A DNA stretch of 64,000 nucleotides from Desulfitobacterium dichloroeliminans LMG P-21439 (lineage in GTDB: Bacteria; Bacillota; Desulfitobacteriia; Desulfitobacteriales; Desulfitobacteriaceae), in contig NC_019903.1 of assembly GCF_000243135.2 (NCBI RefSeq), forward strand, positions 1,216,001-1,280,000, read 5' to 3'. Below are positions 10,857-19,588 of this stretch, piece by piece. The notes under the pieces are model-generated. The model made no database searches. It was not told the origin of the DNA and saw only the letters and a program-made list of their open reading frames with translations. Positions within the stretch are counted from its first letter, which is position 1; every line of letters begins with the position of its first letter. Both the position numbers and the translations under genes were made by a program.

Positions 10857-11396
10857 ATGACTGTAATGGACAAAGTTCAATCCGCTGCTCGTGCTACCGT
10901 ACAAGGCATGATAGATCGAGAACCAGTTAACTATCTTGAGGGTGGAGCAATTTACGGAATAATCTCCCAAGGGCGACATAATCTATGTACCCTGGAGATT
11001 ATGTATAACCACGCCCAAGATTCTGAACTGAAAGAACGCATTGTAGAAGCTATGGAAAAACTTACTAGACCCTTAATCGAAGAGTGCGAAGGACTCTTGA
11101 AAGAATGCAATGCGGAGGTGCCTCAATTCCACTTCACCAATCACCAATTACAAAAGGGAAATCTGAATATTCCTGAGGATGCTCGAATGAACGATATGGA
11201 AATTGCGGCCGCAGTCGGGACAATGGCCAAAGCGGCTCAGGTCAATATCCTAGCAGCTCTACAGAATTCCTATCAATTGCATATCGGAATGATGTTTCGC
11301 AGATTCCTGGATGAAAGCTTAGATTGGAACTATCGTCTCTTGCAATTGATGATTAATCGAGGTTGGTTACCTCATGTTGCAAAAATAACGCATTGA
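10857..11396 (+). CDS. DUF3231 family protein
   Basis: A 179-residue, mostly helical protein resembling DUF3231 proteins of spore-formers, which have a ferritin-like helical bundle. It shows two long helix pairs, MYNHAQDSELKERIVEAMEK and the region around EIAAAVGTMAKAAQVNI. ATG 10857 is preferred to an upstream in-frame start because TCAAGGAGGAATACTC precedes it. No catalytic metal motif can be named with confidence. It is monocistronic with a strong terminator 90 bases downstream. Function is unknown. Confidence 0.75.
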   Translation: MTVMDKVQSAARATVQGMIDREPVNYLEGGAIYGIISQGRHNLCTLEIMYNHAQDSELKERIVEAMEKLTRPLIEECEGLLKECNAEVPQFHFTNHQLQKGNLNIPEDARMNDMEIAAAVGTMAKAAQVNILAALQNSYQLHIGMMFRRFLDESLDWNYRLLQLMINRGWLPHVAKITH

Positions 11397-11487
11397 AATA
11401 ATTAAGTAATGGCACAAAGGGAATTTGCACACGTTGCCAATTCCGATGATAGGTTGACTTATGATGAATCAATTAGTTGCTTAAAAT

Positions 11488-11529
11488 AAAAGCAGGAGGG
11501 TTATGACATCTGCAAACCCTCCTGCTTTT
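11488..11529 (+). terminator. Terminator after the DUF3231 gene
   Basis: A perfect 15-bp stem, AAAAGCAGGAGGGTT (11488-11502) with AACCCTCCTGCTTTT (11515-11529), and a 12-base loop. It could work in both directions. Confidence 0.92.
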
Positions 11530-11713
11530 ACGTTTCTATTTTGCTACCCCCAAGACCTCATTAATAAATGATTGAGCAGATTTATGGATACTTTTTACGG
11601 ATTTAACGAACTTATCCGCGGACTTATACTATTAAAGAGTAAAAATTTCCATGGAATAGGGCAACCTGGAACCACATAAAGTGTGATAAGAACTCCGCCA
11701 GGGGGGCCAGCAT

Positions 11714-12376
11714 ATGAAGAAAAGAGGAATACTGTTACTCATCTTAATCAGCACCGTGTTCATCGGGGGTATCGTGGGGAAACTTTTATGGAAACCCGAC
11801 CCAATAGAATTGCTAACACACGGCCTAGAAGAATTGACTCAGGCGACCTCTTTTCGCTACGCGATGATCCAACATCAAATGGTAGAAGGAAAAGATCGCA
11901 TACTCAATGAAATCATAGGAGAAAAGGACGGTGAGAACACTCGAATCTCAGGGGAGATCGTGGGCACAGATGTGGAGATGATACTAACGACTGAAGGGCT
12001 CTATATGAAGGACCCCTTTACGAAACGGTGGATTCGTTATCCAAGTGTCCCGGCTGCCCATGAAGTCTTTCTGGCGGAGCTCAATCCATTAGCATCGTTG
12101 CAATTTAAGGAGTACGGTGAGGTGGTGCTGCAGGGCCAAGAAAAACTCGACGATCTCAAGACTTGGGTGATCAAATTCAACCCCACAGTTCAGAATCAAG
12201 CGATGGAGAATGGATGGACTGACTTTTCCTATATTGTGTTTATAGGTAAAAGAGATCAACTGATTCACCGGGTAGTCATTGAAGCGAAAAGCAAAACCGA
12301 TAGTCAGATGATGTCCTTAACAATGAATTTTAAAGATTACGGCGAAAAGATCAATATCTCCGTACCCATTCAGTAA
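11714..12376 (+). CDS. Membrane-anchored or exported protein of unknown function (LolA/LppX-like fold suspected)
   Basis: 220 residues. The N-terminus KKRGILLLILISTVFIGGIVG is a signal anchor or uncleaved signal peptide without a lipobox cysteine. The rest is rich in alternating beta-strand patterns (TRISGEIVGTDVEMILTTEGLYMKDPFTKRWIRYP), reminiscent of DUF6612/LppX-type lipoproteins that hold a lipid in a curved sheet. This similarity is an impression, not a demonstrated family match. AGGGGGGCC precedes ATG 11714. It stands alone between two terminators. Confidence 0.6.
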   Translation: MKKRGILLLILISTVFIGGIVGKLLWKPDPIELLTHGLEELTQATSFRYAMIQHQMVEGKDRILNEIIGEKDGENTRISGEIVGTDVEMILTTEGLYMKDPFTKRWIRYPSVPAAHEVFLAELNPLASLQFKEYGEVVLQGQEKLDDLKTWVIKFNPTVQNQAMENGWTDFSYIVFIGKRDQLIHRVVIEAKSKTDSQMMSLTMNFKDYGEKINISVPIQ

Positions 12377-12407
12377 TGTATCGTTTCGAAGTACAATAGA
12401 TTATTAC

Positions 12408-12449
12408 CAAGAGGCTTTCAGAACTTCTGAGGAGCCTCTTGCGTTTTCT
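12408..12449 (+). terminator. Terminator after the exported-protein gene
   Basis: Stem CAAGAGGCT (12408-12416) with AGCCTCTTG (12433-12441), extended inside by TCAGA/TCTGA, followed by a short T-rich tract. Confidence 0.75.
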
Positions 12450-12565
12450 TCCGAATTTTAGGCCTTGATGAATGGAAAACGTTCGATTTTTGTTTGACTA
12501 CTTTAGCAATACTCTGATATAATTTTATGTCTAGAATGTTTTTTATCTGTGGAGGTGTTTATAGG

Positions 12566-13111
12566 GTGGAAGAGAAAATAGGCAAAATTTTATTATGCCG
12601 TGAGGAGATTCAAAAACGTGTTGCTGAGCTGGGTGAAGAAATTACCCGTGACTATAAAGGAAAGAATTTGCTAGTTGTAGCGATTCTTAAAGGGGCAGTC
12701 CCCTTCATGGCAGATCTAATTCGAGAAATCAAAACTCCTTTGAAGTATGATTTTATGGCTGTTTCCAGTTATGGAGCTTCGACTCATTCTTCTGGTGTAG
12801 TGAGAATCATGAAGGATTTGGAGCGGAGTGTCGAGGATGTACATATTTTAATCGTCGAAGATATTATCGACACGGGGCTAACCTTAAAATATTTGAAGGA
12901 AAACTTAGTGGCAAGGAATCCTCTTAGTATAAAGGTTGCTACTTTACTGGACAAGCCTGACCGACGTAAGGCAGATGTTGTGCCGGAGTATAATGGCTTT
13001 ACAATACCCGATGAATTTGTAGTTGGTTATGGTCTCGATTTTGATGAACAGTATCGTAATTTGCCTTATGTGGGGATACTAAAACCGGAAGCCTATTTAT
13101 CTGAAGGTTAA
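12566..13111 (+). CDS. hpt: Hypoxanthine phosphoribosyltransferase
   Basis: Salvages hypoxanthine and guanine to IMP and GMP using PRPP. The 181-residue protein has the PRPP motif [14 protein letters not shown] and the flexible-loop region [14 protein letters not shown] 12566 is chosen because GGAGGT (12551-12556) lies 9 bases upstream; an in-frame ATG at 12527 lacks a ribosome site. guaA follows within 35 bases, so GMP-forming salvage and amination are expressed together. In Bacillus this gene pairs with tilS/ftsH instead. Confidence 0.95.
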   Translation: MEEKIGKILLCREEIQKRVAELGEEITRDYKGKNLLVVAILKGAVPFMADLIREIKTPLKYDFMAVSSYGASTHSSGVVRIMKDLERSVEDVHILIVEDIIDTGLTLKYLKENLVARNPLSIKVATLLDKPDRRKADVVPEYNGFTIPDEFVVGYGLDFDEQYRNLPYVGILKPEAYLSEG

Positions 13112-13143
13112 AAAAGAGGTTGATGTGGGAGGCAGGCAAAAGG

Positions 13144-14676
13144 ATGGCTCAAGAGCTCGTATTGGTACTTGATTTTGGTGGTCAATATAATCAACTCATT
13201 GCACGACGTGTCCGGGAAGCCCATGTGTACTCAGAAATGATTTCATATAAAACTCCCGTAGAAGAGATTAAGGCGAGGAACCCGAAAGGCATTATTTTTT
13301 CTGGAGGACCGGCTAGTGTCAATCAAGAAGGCGCTCCTGTAGTGGATAAGGCCATTTACCAATTGGGAATTCCGATCTTCGGGATTTGTTATGGTATGCA
13401 GCTCATGACCGCACAACTGGGGGGTAAGGTTATCCATCCTGAAGCCAGTGAATATGGCAAAGCGCTACTTTATGTAGATCAAGCCAGCGGTTTGTGGGAA
13501 GGTTTAGAGGGAGAGCGGCAATGCTGGATGAGCCATGGAGATTCGGTAGCAGAGCTGCCGGAAGGCTTTGCAATAGCTGCCCATACCCATCATACCCCAG
13601 TCGCTGCAATGATGGATGAGAAACGCCACTTCTATGGAGTTCAGTTTCATCCTGAAGTCAAGCATACTCCTGATGGGCAAACCATGTTAAAGCACTTCTT
13701 ATTTGATATCTGTGGATGCCATGGAGATTGGACCATGGAATCCTTTATTGATGCTCAAGTCAAAGCAATCCGGGAGAAGGTGGGAGAGCGTCAGGTGCTC
13801 TGCGCCCTGAGCGGCGGAGTGGACTCTTCCGTGGCTGCCGTCCTTGTTCATAAGGCCATCGGAGACCAACTGACTTGTGTCTTCGTCGATCATGGGTTCA
13901 TGCGCAAGAATGAGCCTGAACAGGTTAAGAAAATATTCGCTGAGCAATTCCATCTCAACCTGATTTGCGTAGACGCCAAGGAACGTTTTATGGCTAAGGT
14001 TGGCGGAGTTTCTGATCCGGAAACCAAGCGGATTGGCATCGGCAATGAATTTATTCGCCTGTTTGAAGATGAAGCTCGCAAGATAGGTGAGATTGATTTC
14101 TTAGTACAAGGCACACTTTATCCGGATATCGTGGAGAGTGGAACCGATACGGCGGAGACCATTAAAAGTCACCACAATGTGGGCGGACTTCCCGAAGATA
14201 TGCAGTTTCAGCTGATCGAACCTTTGAACATGCTCTTTAAGGATGAAGTTCGAGAAGTAGGAGCTGAACTAGGAATTCCTGATGAAATCGTTTGGCGGCA
14301 GCCCTTCCCGGGACCGGGGTTGGCAATCCGGATTCTTGGCGAAATCACGGTGGAAAAGTTAGATATTCTCCGAGAAGCGGATGCCATTATCGTCGAAGAG
14401 ATTCGCAACGCAGGACTTTATAAAGAGGTTTGGCAATCCTTTGCTGTACTTCCTACTATTAAAAGCGTCGGCGTAATGGGAGATGGACGGACCTATGAGT
14501 ATCCTATCGTCGTCCGTGCGGTGTCCAGTGAGGATGCCATGACTGCCGACTGGGCAAGACTGCCTTATGACCTCCTAGAGAAAATATCTACGCGCATCGT
14601 CAACGAAGTGAAGGGTGTCAACCGGATAGTGTATGACATAACCTCCAAGCCCCCTGGCACGATTGAGTGGGAATGA
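13144..14676 (+). CDS. guaA: GMP synthase (glutamine-hydrolysing); 3' end forms attL of the integrated element
   Basis: Aminates XMP to GMP. The 510-residue protein has a class I glutamine amidotransferase domain (Cys82 in GICYGMQL, His169 and Glu171), an ATP-pyrophosphatase loop SGGVDS (223-228) and a C-terminal dimerisation domain ending GTIEWE. ATG 13144 follows GGGAGG by about 11 bases. The last codons coincide with the 14-bp attachment repeat, so the stop (TGA) is supplied by the integrated element. The other copy of the repeat reads GAG-TGG-GAA-TAG, which suggests the native stop was TAG. The protein is unchanged by integration. Confidence 0.97.
   Translation: MAQELVLVLDFGGQYNQLIARRVREAHVYSEMISYKTPVEEIKARNPKGIIFSGGPASVNQEGAPVVDKAIYQLGIPIFGICYGMQLMTAQLGGKVIHPEASEYGKALLYVDQASGLWEGLEGERQCWMSHGDSVAELPEGFAIAAHTHHTPVAAMMDEKRHFYGVQFHPEVKHTPDGQTMLKHFLFDICGCHGDWTMESFIDAQVKAIREKVGERQVLCALSGGVDSSVAAVLVHKAIGDQLTCVFVDHGFMRKNEPEQVKKIFAEQFHLNLICVDAKERFMAKVGGVSDPETKRIGIGNEFIRLFEDEARKIGEIDFLVQGTLYPDIVESGTDTAETIKSHHNVGGLPEDMQFQLIEPLNMLFKDEVREVGAELGIPDEIVWRQPFPGPGLAIRILGEITVEKLDILREADAIIVEEIRNAGLYKEVWQSFAVLPTIKSVGVMGDGRTYEYPIVVRAVSSEDAMTADWARLPYDLLEKISTRIVNEVKGVNRIVYDITSKPPGTIEWE
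14661..14674 (+). repeat. attL (left attachment repeat)
   Basis: GATTGAGTGGGAAT within the last codons of guaA matches 29071-29084 (GATCGAGTGGGAAT) with one difference. The crossover core is probably the identical GAGTGGGAAT. Confidence 0.85.
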
Positions 14677-14735
14677 TTTGTAGGACAGTAAAAAGCTAGT
14701 AACTATGCGGTTTTTCGGACTTTCAAACGCTCCCG

Positions 14736-14754
14736 TGGCAACGTTTTGGCAACA
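14736..14754 (+). repeat. Left arm-type integrase sites (candidate)
   Basis: Two direct copies of TGGCAAC start at 14736 and 14747, 11 bases apart. The same pair with the same spacing and orientation occurs at the right end. This suggests sites for the N-terminal DNA-binding domain of the integrase. Confidence 0.6.
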
Positions 14755-14774
14755 CTAATTGTATTATTCATATG

Positions 14775-14813
14775 AAAAGAGCTAACTGATTTTGAGTGTC
14801 AGTTAGCTCTTTT
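14775..14813 (-). terminator. Terminator at the left end of the element
   Basis: A perfect 15-bp stem AAAAGAGCTAACTGA (14775-14789) with TCAGTTAGCTCTTTT (14799-14813). It is symmetric, so it ends the leftward DUF2971 transcript and could also stop guaA transcription. Confidence 0.9.
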
Positions 14814-14818
14814 GCACA

Positions 14819-15589
14819 TTATTTTTTAGTTTTATCTGTCTCGGTTACGACTTTGTACTGTCTAACAATTTTAGCCTCCTCATAGAAGTTTCTTTCATAG
14901 AGAGTGGACTTTCCAATCGGACATATTAAACCCTTCGATTGGCAGTATTTTTTCATTGCATCGACAAACCACTCATCAGCTCTGGGATCAAAAGTAATTG
15001 ATTTAATAAATGTATTTGGATTTATGTTAAATCCTACAACAGGAATATCCCACCAGTTTTCTATATCTCTATATCCTTGTAAACATACTAAAAGTCTAAC
15101 TTCGTTTTCATGTTTAAAGGCTTCTCTTTTTAGTGCCATCTCGCCGGCATAATGATAGGATTTATTATTTGCTATTTCATAACGTTTTTCTATATAGTTG
15201 CTTTTATTAAAGTAAATCACTTTTGCAAGAACGGCTCTTTTTAAATTATCAATTTCAAAAAAGCTATCAACATCTGTTTCAATCATTATCCCTTGGCGAT
15301 TTGACGAGTATATACGCCACATTGCATCTGAATCTTTTTCATAAGTCCAGCATTGACCAACAGTAGATGTAACAATTAAAGATTCAGCGTATCTTTCGGA
15401 ACCATCATCCATAATAATGGGCAATTGATCGTCGGGTGCTTCCCATGTATCGTCCCATGACTTAACTTTCCTTAAAAAAAGTTTTTGATTTTCAATTAAG
15501 GAAATGAATTGTGCTAACGATATGTATCGATAGAGATGATCATCTTTATTAATATTATCAGTTACCGAGAGCGATTCGTATTTATTCAT
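14819..15589 (-). CDS. DUF2971 domain protein
   Basis: A 256-residue soluble protein typical of DUF2971: an N-terminal LYRYISLAQFISLIENQKLFL segment, a CWT motif (VGQCWTYEKDSDAMWRIYSS), then FKHENEVRLLV and a C-terminal DPRADEWFVDAMKKYC stretch. DUF2971 genes are frequent on mobile elements and in defence neighbourhoods, but no activity is established. It overlaps the upstream repressor gene by 8 bases and is therefore translationally coupled to it, so it is expressed in the quiescent state of the element. A protective (abortive infection or exclusion) role is only a guess. Confidence 0.8.
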   Translation of the reverse strand: MNKYESLSVTDNINKDDHLYRYISLAQFISLIENQKLFLRKVKSWDDTWEAPDDQLPIIMDDGSERYAESLIVTSTVGQCWTYEKDSDAMWRIYSSNRQGIMIETDVDSFFEIDNLKRAVLAKVIYFNKSNYIEKRYEIANNKSYHYAGEMALKREAFKHENEVRLLVCLQGYRDIENWWDIPVVGFNINPNTFIKSITFDPRADEWFVDAMKKYCQSKGLICPIGKSTLYERNFYEEAKIVRQYKVVTETDKTKK

Positions 15590-16082
15590 TTTTTATCGCT
15601 TCCCTTTTTGTATTTCTTGAAGATTTGCTTTGTCCAGCTTCTATTTTTGGATAGTTATAACGCCAATCATCGTATTCATCCTTGGTAATCTCACCGCGTT
15701 TGAACTTATCATACTCTTTTTGCCATGTGCTGAACATATCAAACATAGTTGAAAAAGACGGACTATTATATTTATCAAGTGTAATGCAAAGCTCTCCATC
15801 TAGATTTTTTATTCTCAATCCGTAAAGGTCTTCCAGTGCAAACAGCGTGTGCATGACACAAATATAAGAATCAATATCCGGTACTGTTAAGGCCTCTGGG
15901 CTGATACCCAGAGCAACTGCCAGTGAATTGATCATGCTGTCCTTCGGTGTTCTGGTCCCCGATTCATATTGTGCCACACGAACATCAGCAGTTCTTTCAT
16001 CAAAACCGGCAGCCAAGCCGAGATATTTTTGCGTCATGCCCCGCAAGTTGCGGATAAACCGGATTCTTTCACCAATAGCCAT
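15582..16082 (-). CDS. XRE-family repressor of the element
   Basis: 166 residues. The N-terminal 60 residues are a Cro/CI helix-turn-helix (IGERIRFIRNLRGMTQKYLGLAAG, then VAQYESGTRTPKD). The remainder is acidic and may mediate dimerisation. ATG 16082 is chosen over an upstream in-frame ATG because GGAGA lies 7 bases before it. The divergent region to the right has three palindromic AAACA-N4-TGTTT sites overlapping promoters on both strands, which this protein is expected to bind. It has no RecA-cleavage or peptidase motif that I can recognise. Confidence 0.85.
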   Translation of the reverse strand: MAIGERIRFIRNLRGMTQKYLGLAAGFDERTADVRVAQYESGTRTPKDSMINSLAVALGISPEALTVPDIDSYICVMHTLFALEDLYGLRIKNLDGELCITLDKYNSPSFSTMFDMFSTWQKEYDKFKRGEITKDEYDDWRYNYPKIEAGQSKSSRNTKREAIKNE

Positions 16083-16123
16083 ATTACTATCTCCAATCAC
16101 ATGTAAATGAGTTCTTTGTAAGT

Positions 16124-16153
16124 ATAATAACATATTTGTTTAAGAATACACAA
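16124..16153 (-). promoter_or_regulatory. Leftward promoter of the repressor operon, with operator O1
   Basis: On the minus strand TTGTGT (16153-16148), an 18-bp spacer, and TATTAT (16129-16124). Operator O1 (16128-16141, TAACA-N4-TGTTT) sits in the spacer, which suggests autoregulation. Confidence 0.55.
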
Positions 16154-16196
16154 GAGAATATAAACAAAAAAGTTTAGTTATTATCTTGTAAACCTC

Positions 16197-16225
16197 TTGA
16201 CACAAACAAATATGTTTAGTATTAT
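16197..16225 (+). promoter_or_regulatory. Rightward promoter of the excision/mobilisation genes, with operator O2
   Basis: TTGACA (16197-16202), 17-bp spacer, TATTAT (16220-16225): a near-ideal sigma-A promoter. Operator O2, AAACA-AATA-TGTTT (16204-16217), fills the spacer. Confidence 0.75.
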
Positions 16226-16236
16226 CAAAATAAAGT

Positions 16237-16252
16237 TAAACAAATTTGTTTA
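16237..16252 (+). promoter_or_regulatory. Operator O3
   Basis: TAAACAAATTTGTTTA is a perfect 16-bp palindrome a few bases downstream of the expected rightward start point. A weaker relative (AAACA-N4-AGTTT) lies at 16162-16175. Confidence 0.75.
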
Positions 16253-16420
16253 ATAATAAAATTGAATGACTATCCAAGCAGCTATCTTTTGAAAAAGTGG
16301 GGCATGACTTTTCATAATGCAAATGGGCTTGCTAATGGAGAAAGCAACACAGAGCTGATTAAGGTTGCCTGTCAGGAAACTGTATAGGAGAGAATGGCAA
16401 ACAGTAAAAGGAGGGGAAAA

Positions 16421-16636
16421 ATGAGTAACTCTTTCTTGCGCGTTGATGAGGTGGCGGCAGAATTAGGTGTATCAAAATCATATGCCTACAAAGTTGTTCA
16501 AAGACTCAACAAGCAGCTTAAAGACATGGGCTACCTGACCATAGCGGGCAGGGTCAACAAGAAGTATTTCGAAAAAATGGTTTGCTACGGCGAACCTGTT
16601 AATCTGGAAAGGAAGGGATCGAATGGCGGCATATAA
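16421..16636 (+). CDS. Excisionase-like helix-turn-helix protein
   Basis: A 71-residue protein with a winged-helix/excisionase pattern (FLRVDEVAAELGVSKSYAYKVVQRLNKQL). ATG 16421 follows AAAGGAGGGGAAAA; an upstream in-frame ATG at 16394 is less likely. It overlaps the integrase gene by 14 bases and is the first gene of the rightward operon, the usual place for Xis, which steers the integrase toward excision. The family call is good; the excisionase role is inferred. Confidence 0.75.
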   Translation: MSNSFLRVDEVAAELGVSKSYAYKVVQRLNKQLKDMGYLTIAGRVNKKYFEKMVCYGEPVNLERKGSNGGI

Positions 16637-17705
16637 GGAATCGAACACCAATACTTGGCGCGCTGTCTACCGCTATACCGACTGGAAAGGCAATCGCAAG
16701 CAAACGCAAAAGCGTGGCTTTGCCACGAAGCGTGAAGCCCTCGCATGGGAACGTGAACAGCTTCAAAAGGCAACAGCTGATTTGGATATGACATTTGAGA
16801 GCTTTATTGAAACCTATACCGCCGATATGCGCAGCCGCATCAAGGAAAACACATGGGAAACCAAAGAGCATATTATCCGCACGAAGCTGCTACCCTACTT
16901 CGGGAAGCGAAAAATGTGTGAGATTCAGCCTAAGGAGATCATTGCCTGGCAAAATGAGATGATTAACTGTAAGTATGAGCATGGGAAGGCGTACTCTCCG
17001 GTATATCTGAAAACGCTGCATAACCAGCTCAGTTGCATCTTTAATCATGCAGTCAAGTATTATGGCCTGTCACAAAACCCGGCAGCTAAAGTCGGAAATA
17101 TGGGCAAAGCTAAGAACAAGGAAATGCAATTCTGGACAAAAGATGAGTACTTAAAATTTGCCGATGCCATGATGGACAAGCCTATATCCTTCTATGCTTT
17201 TGAAATGCTCTACTGGTGTGGAATTCGTGAAGGTGAACTGCTTGCATTGACACCCGCCGATTTCGATTTTGAGAAAGGCACTGTCACAATCAGTAAATCA
17301 TATCAGCGGCTAAAGGGGCGCGATGTAATTACTGATCCGAAGACAGAAAAAAGCAACCGCACGATAAAAATGCCGCAGTTCCTATGTGGGGAGATGCAAG
17401 ATTATATCAATTCACTGTACGATGTGGAGCCAAATGATCGCATCTTCCAGATCACAAAGTATTATCTTCATCACGAGATGGATAGAGGTGCAAAGGTGGT
17501 CAACGTCAAGCGCATCAGAATTCACGACATTCGGCACAGCGCGATTTCACTATTGATAGATATGGGATTTTCGGCCATTGCAATCGCTGACCGTGTCGGT
17601 CATGAAAGTATCGACATTACTTACAATTATGCGCATCTATTCCCGTCAAGACAGACGGAGATGGCGAACAGGCTGGACTTTGAGCGTACAGAGAAAGGAG
17701 ATTAA
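16623..17705 (+). CDS. int: Tyrosine recombinase / integrase
   Basis: Catalyses site-specific integration and excision at guaA. The 360-residue protein has an N-terminal AP2-like arm-binding domain (residues 1-45), a SAM-like core-binding domain (about 57-150) and the catalytic domain. The catalytic residues are visible: Arg202 (CGIREGEL), His301 and Arg304 (HDIRHS), His327 (VGHES) and Tyr336. It most resembles Tn916-type integrases. It sits 2 kb from attL rather than next to it, with the switch module between. Intact and apparently functional. Confidence 0.95.
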   Translation: MAAYKESNTNTWRAVYRYTDWKGNRKQTQKRGFATKREALAWEREQLQKATADLDMTFESFIETYTADMRSRIKENTWETKEHIIRTKLLPYFGKRKMCEIQPKEIIAWQNEMINCKYEHGKAYSPVYLKTLHNQLSCIFNHAVKYYGLSQNPAAKVGNMGKAKNKEMQFWTKDEYLKFADAMMDKPISFYAFEMLYWCGIREGELLALTPADFDFEKGTVTISKSYQRLKGRDVITDPKTEKSNRTIKMPQFLCGEMQDYINSLYDVEPNDRIFQITKYYLHHEMDRGAKVVNVKRIRIHDIRHSAISLLIDMGFSAIAIADRVGHESIDITYNYAHLFPSRQTEMANRLDFERTEKGD

Positions 17706-17707
17706 CC

Positions 17708-18040
17708 ATGTCATTAAAAAACAAAGACAATCATAATCGCTGGAGGAACAAAACCGTTGCATTCCGTGTTTCGCCGGAAGAAGATGAGCAAATCGAGATT
17801 GCCGTCAAGCTCACCGGCTTGACCAAGCAGGATTACATCACCCGGCGACTGCTCTGCAAGGATGTTGTAGTGCAAGGTAATCCGAGAGTATATAAGGCGC
17901 TTCGTAACCAGCTCTCCGCCGTGCTGGATGAACTGCAGCGCATTGAAGCAGGTGCCGGTATGAACGATGAACTGCTCGACACAATATGCTGGATTGCCAC
18001 CATTATGGACGGAATGAAGGAGGAAACGCATGGCGACTAA
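17708..18040 (+). CDS. MobC-like relaxosome accessory protein
   Basis: A 110-residue basic N-terminus with a ribbon-helix-helix pattern (VAFRVSPEEDEQIEIAVKLTGLTKQDYITRRLL), followed by helices (VYKALRNQLSAVLDELQRI). This matches small mobilisation proteins that assist relaxases at oriT. It starts 2 bases after the integrase stop and overlaps the RepA-like gene by 11 bases. It could also regulate its own operon. Confidence 0.7.
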   Translation: MSLKNKDNHNRWRNKTVAFRVSPEEDEQIEIAVKLTGLTKQDYITRRLLCKDVVVQGNPRVYKALRNQLSAVLDELQRIEAGAGMNDELLDTICWIATIMDGMKEETHGD

Positions 18041-19193
18041 AAAAGAAAAACCGGCTGTCCCGGTTCCGTCTGCGCCAACAGACGGGGAAAAGCCGCTTTC
18101 AAAAAACTCTGAGAAAAGTATAACAGAAGAAAATTTTAAAAACAATCCTCCAGAGAAAAATTACGAAGAGATGCTGCGGATGATGCAGCAAATGAACGAC
18201 CCGGCTTATCTTCATACAGTGTCCATGAATGAACTCTATGAAAATATCTACCAGAGCAGACCACCTATTATAGGCGGTCTGCTCTACTCCGGCGCCTACA
18301 TTCTGGCGGGTGCTCCAAAGGTCGGAAAGTCATTTCTTGTGGCACAGCTCGCTTATCACATCAGCACGGGACAAGCGCTCTGGAATTTTGAGGTGCACAC
18401 GGGCACCGTACTATATCTTGCCCTTGAAGATGATTACCAGCGTTTGCAGGAGCGTATGTTCCGTATGTTCGGAGTGGAGGGGACAGATAATCTTTACTTT
18501 GCCGTCTATGCTAAACAGATCGGAAACGGTCTTGATGAGCAGCTTGAGAAATTTATGCGGGAACACCCGGACACAAAGCTTATTATTATCGACACTTTGC
18601 AAAAAATACGCGAGATCGGCGGCGAGGTATATAGCTACGCAAATGATTATGACATTGTTGGTCAAATGAAGAAATTTGCGGACAGGCATTGTATCTGTCT
18701 GTTGCTGGTGCATCACACCAGAAAGCAGCCTGCCGGTGACAATTTTGAAAGGATATCCGGTACGACCGGACTTCTCGGTTGCGCGGACGGCGCATTCCTT
18801 CTGCAAAAGGAAAATCGCACAGACCTCAATGCGACACTGGATATTGTGGGCCGTGATCAACCGGATCAGCGGCTTTACCTCCAGAGAGATAAAGAACGGC
18901 TTATCTGGATGCTAGACCATGCAGAAACTGAGATGTTGAAAGAGCCGCCGGATAGGATTCTGGACTCTCTTTCCCGGCTGGTAACAGCAGAAAAACCGGA
19001 ATGGTTTGGCAGTCCTACGGAGCTTGTAGCTGCACTCAACCTGGATATAAAACCCAACGTACTTACACTGCGGTTAAACGTAAAGGCTGGGCGGCTCATG
19101 CAGGAATATGATATCCGTTATGAGAGTAGCCGAACCCACTCAGGGAGATTTATCAGACTAATGCTTATTTCACCAGAAGCGTGTCGGTCGTGA
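18030..19193 (+). CDS. RepA-like AAA ATPase (AAA_25)
   Basis: 387 residues. After a low-complexity, proline/glutamate-rich N-terminus (1-45) comes a RecA-fold domain with Walker A GAPKVGKS (94-101), the LYLALEDDYQRLQERM segment and a Walker B strand KLIIIDTLQKI, as in hexameric RepA helicases of plasmid RSF1010. The C-terminus has a winged-helix look. Such proteins in integrative elements may support replication after excision. No primase or Rep initiator is recognisable beside it, so self-replication is uncertain. Confidence 0.8.
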   Translation: MATKKEKPAVPVPSAPTDGEKPLSKNSEKSITEENFKNNPPEKNYEEMLRMMQQMNDPAYLHTVSMNELYENIYQSRPPIIGGLLYSGAYILAGAPKVGKSFLVAQLAYHISTGQALWNFEVHTGTVLYLALEDDYQRLQERMFRMFGVEGTDNLYFAVYAKQIGNGLDEQLEKFMREHPDTKLIIIDTLQKIREIGGEVYSYANDYDIVGQMKKFADRHCICLLLVHHTRKQPAGDNFERISGTTGLLGCADGAFLLQKENRTDLNATLDIVGRDQPDQRLYLQRDKERLIWMLDHAETEMLKEPPDRILDSLSRLVTAEKPEWFGSPTELVAALNLDIKPNVLTLRLNVKAGRLMQEYDIRYESSRTHSGRFIRLMLISPEACRS

Positions 19194-19252
19194 CGATGTT
19201 TCCGGGAGTGGCCCTGGTGTTAAAAATACCGTCACCATCGACACGATCGTCA
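19180..19252 (+). repeat. Interleaved inverted repeats
   Basis: CGTGTCG (19180-19186) pairs with CGACACG (19239-19245), and TGACGAT (19191-19197) pairs with ATCGTCA (19246-19252). The order is interleaved, not nested. It spans the stop of the RepA-like gene and may be a protein-binding or replication site. Confidence 0.5.
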
Positions 19253-19489
19253 TGGGAGCCCATGCGTATCTTCGTCCTCACGGAGTAATCTGTAGATTTC
19301 TACGAGGACGTGCAGAGAAAATTATCACGGTTTTTCTCTTCCTCGGACAGCGGAGTGTTTCGAAAAACAGGTTGCTGTCCGTTTTGGTTTGCAAAGTGGA
19401 GTGCACTTGCTAACCACGGCAGAGGCTTCCGCAGAAGCCGCAAGCTTACCCCCTGCCCACAGGCAGCCCACGGCACTTTGCAGCCTGCA

Positions 19490-19535
19490 GGGATGAAAGT
19501 GTCATAGTGGGTTATTACACTTTGAAAAAGTGCAT
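19490..19535 (+). other. Putative oriT for the MobV relaxase
   Basis: AAAGTG (19496-19501) and CACTTT (19518-19523) flank ATAGTGGGTTATTA, and another AAAGTG follows at 19527-19532. From memory, the pMV158 oriT has the same plan around its nick (ATAGTG-TG/TTATAC). The nick would fall near 19511/19512. It lies 60 bases before the mobV start, as is common. The remaining gap 19194-19588 shows only GC-rich short repeats. Confidence 0.65.
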
Positions 19536-19588
19536 TCCCCGGTGGCTTACTGTGTATTTATAAACTCAAAAATGGAGGTGCAACGTCT

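Noticed and set aside
16162-16175. Fourth full operator in the repressor region
   Set aside because: AAACA-N4-AGTTT breaks one conserved base of the half-site; kept only as a weak relative.
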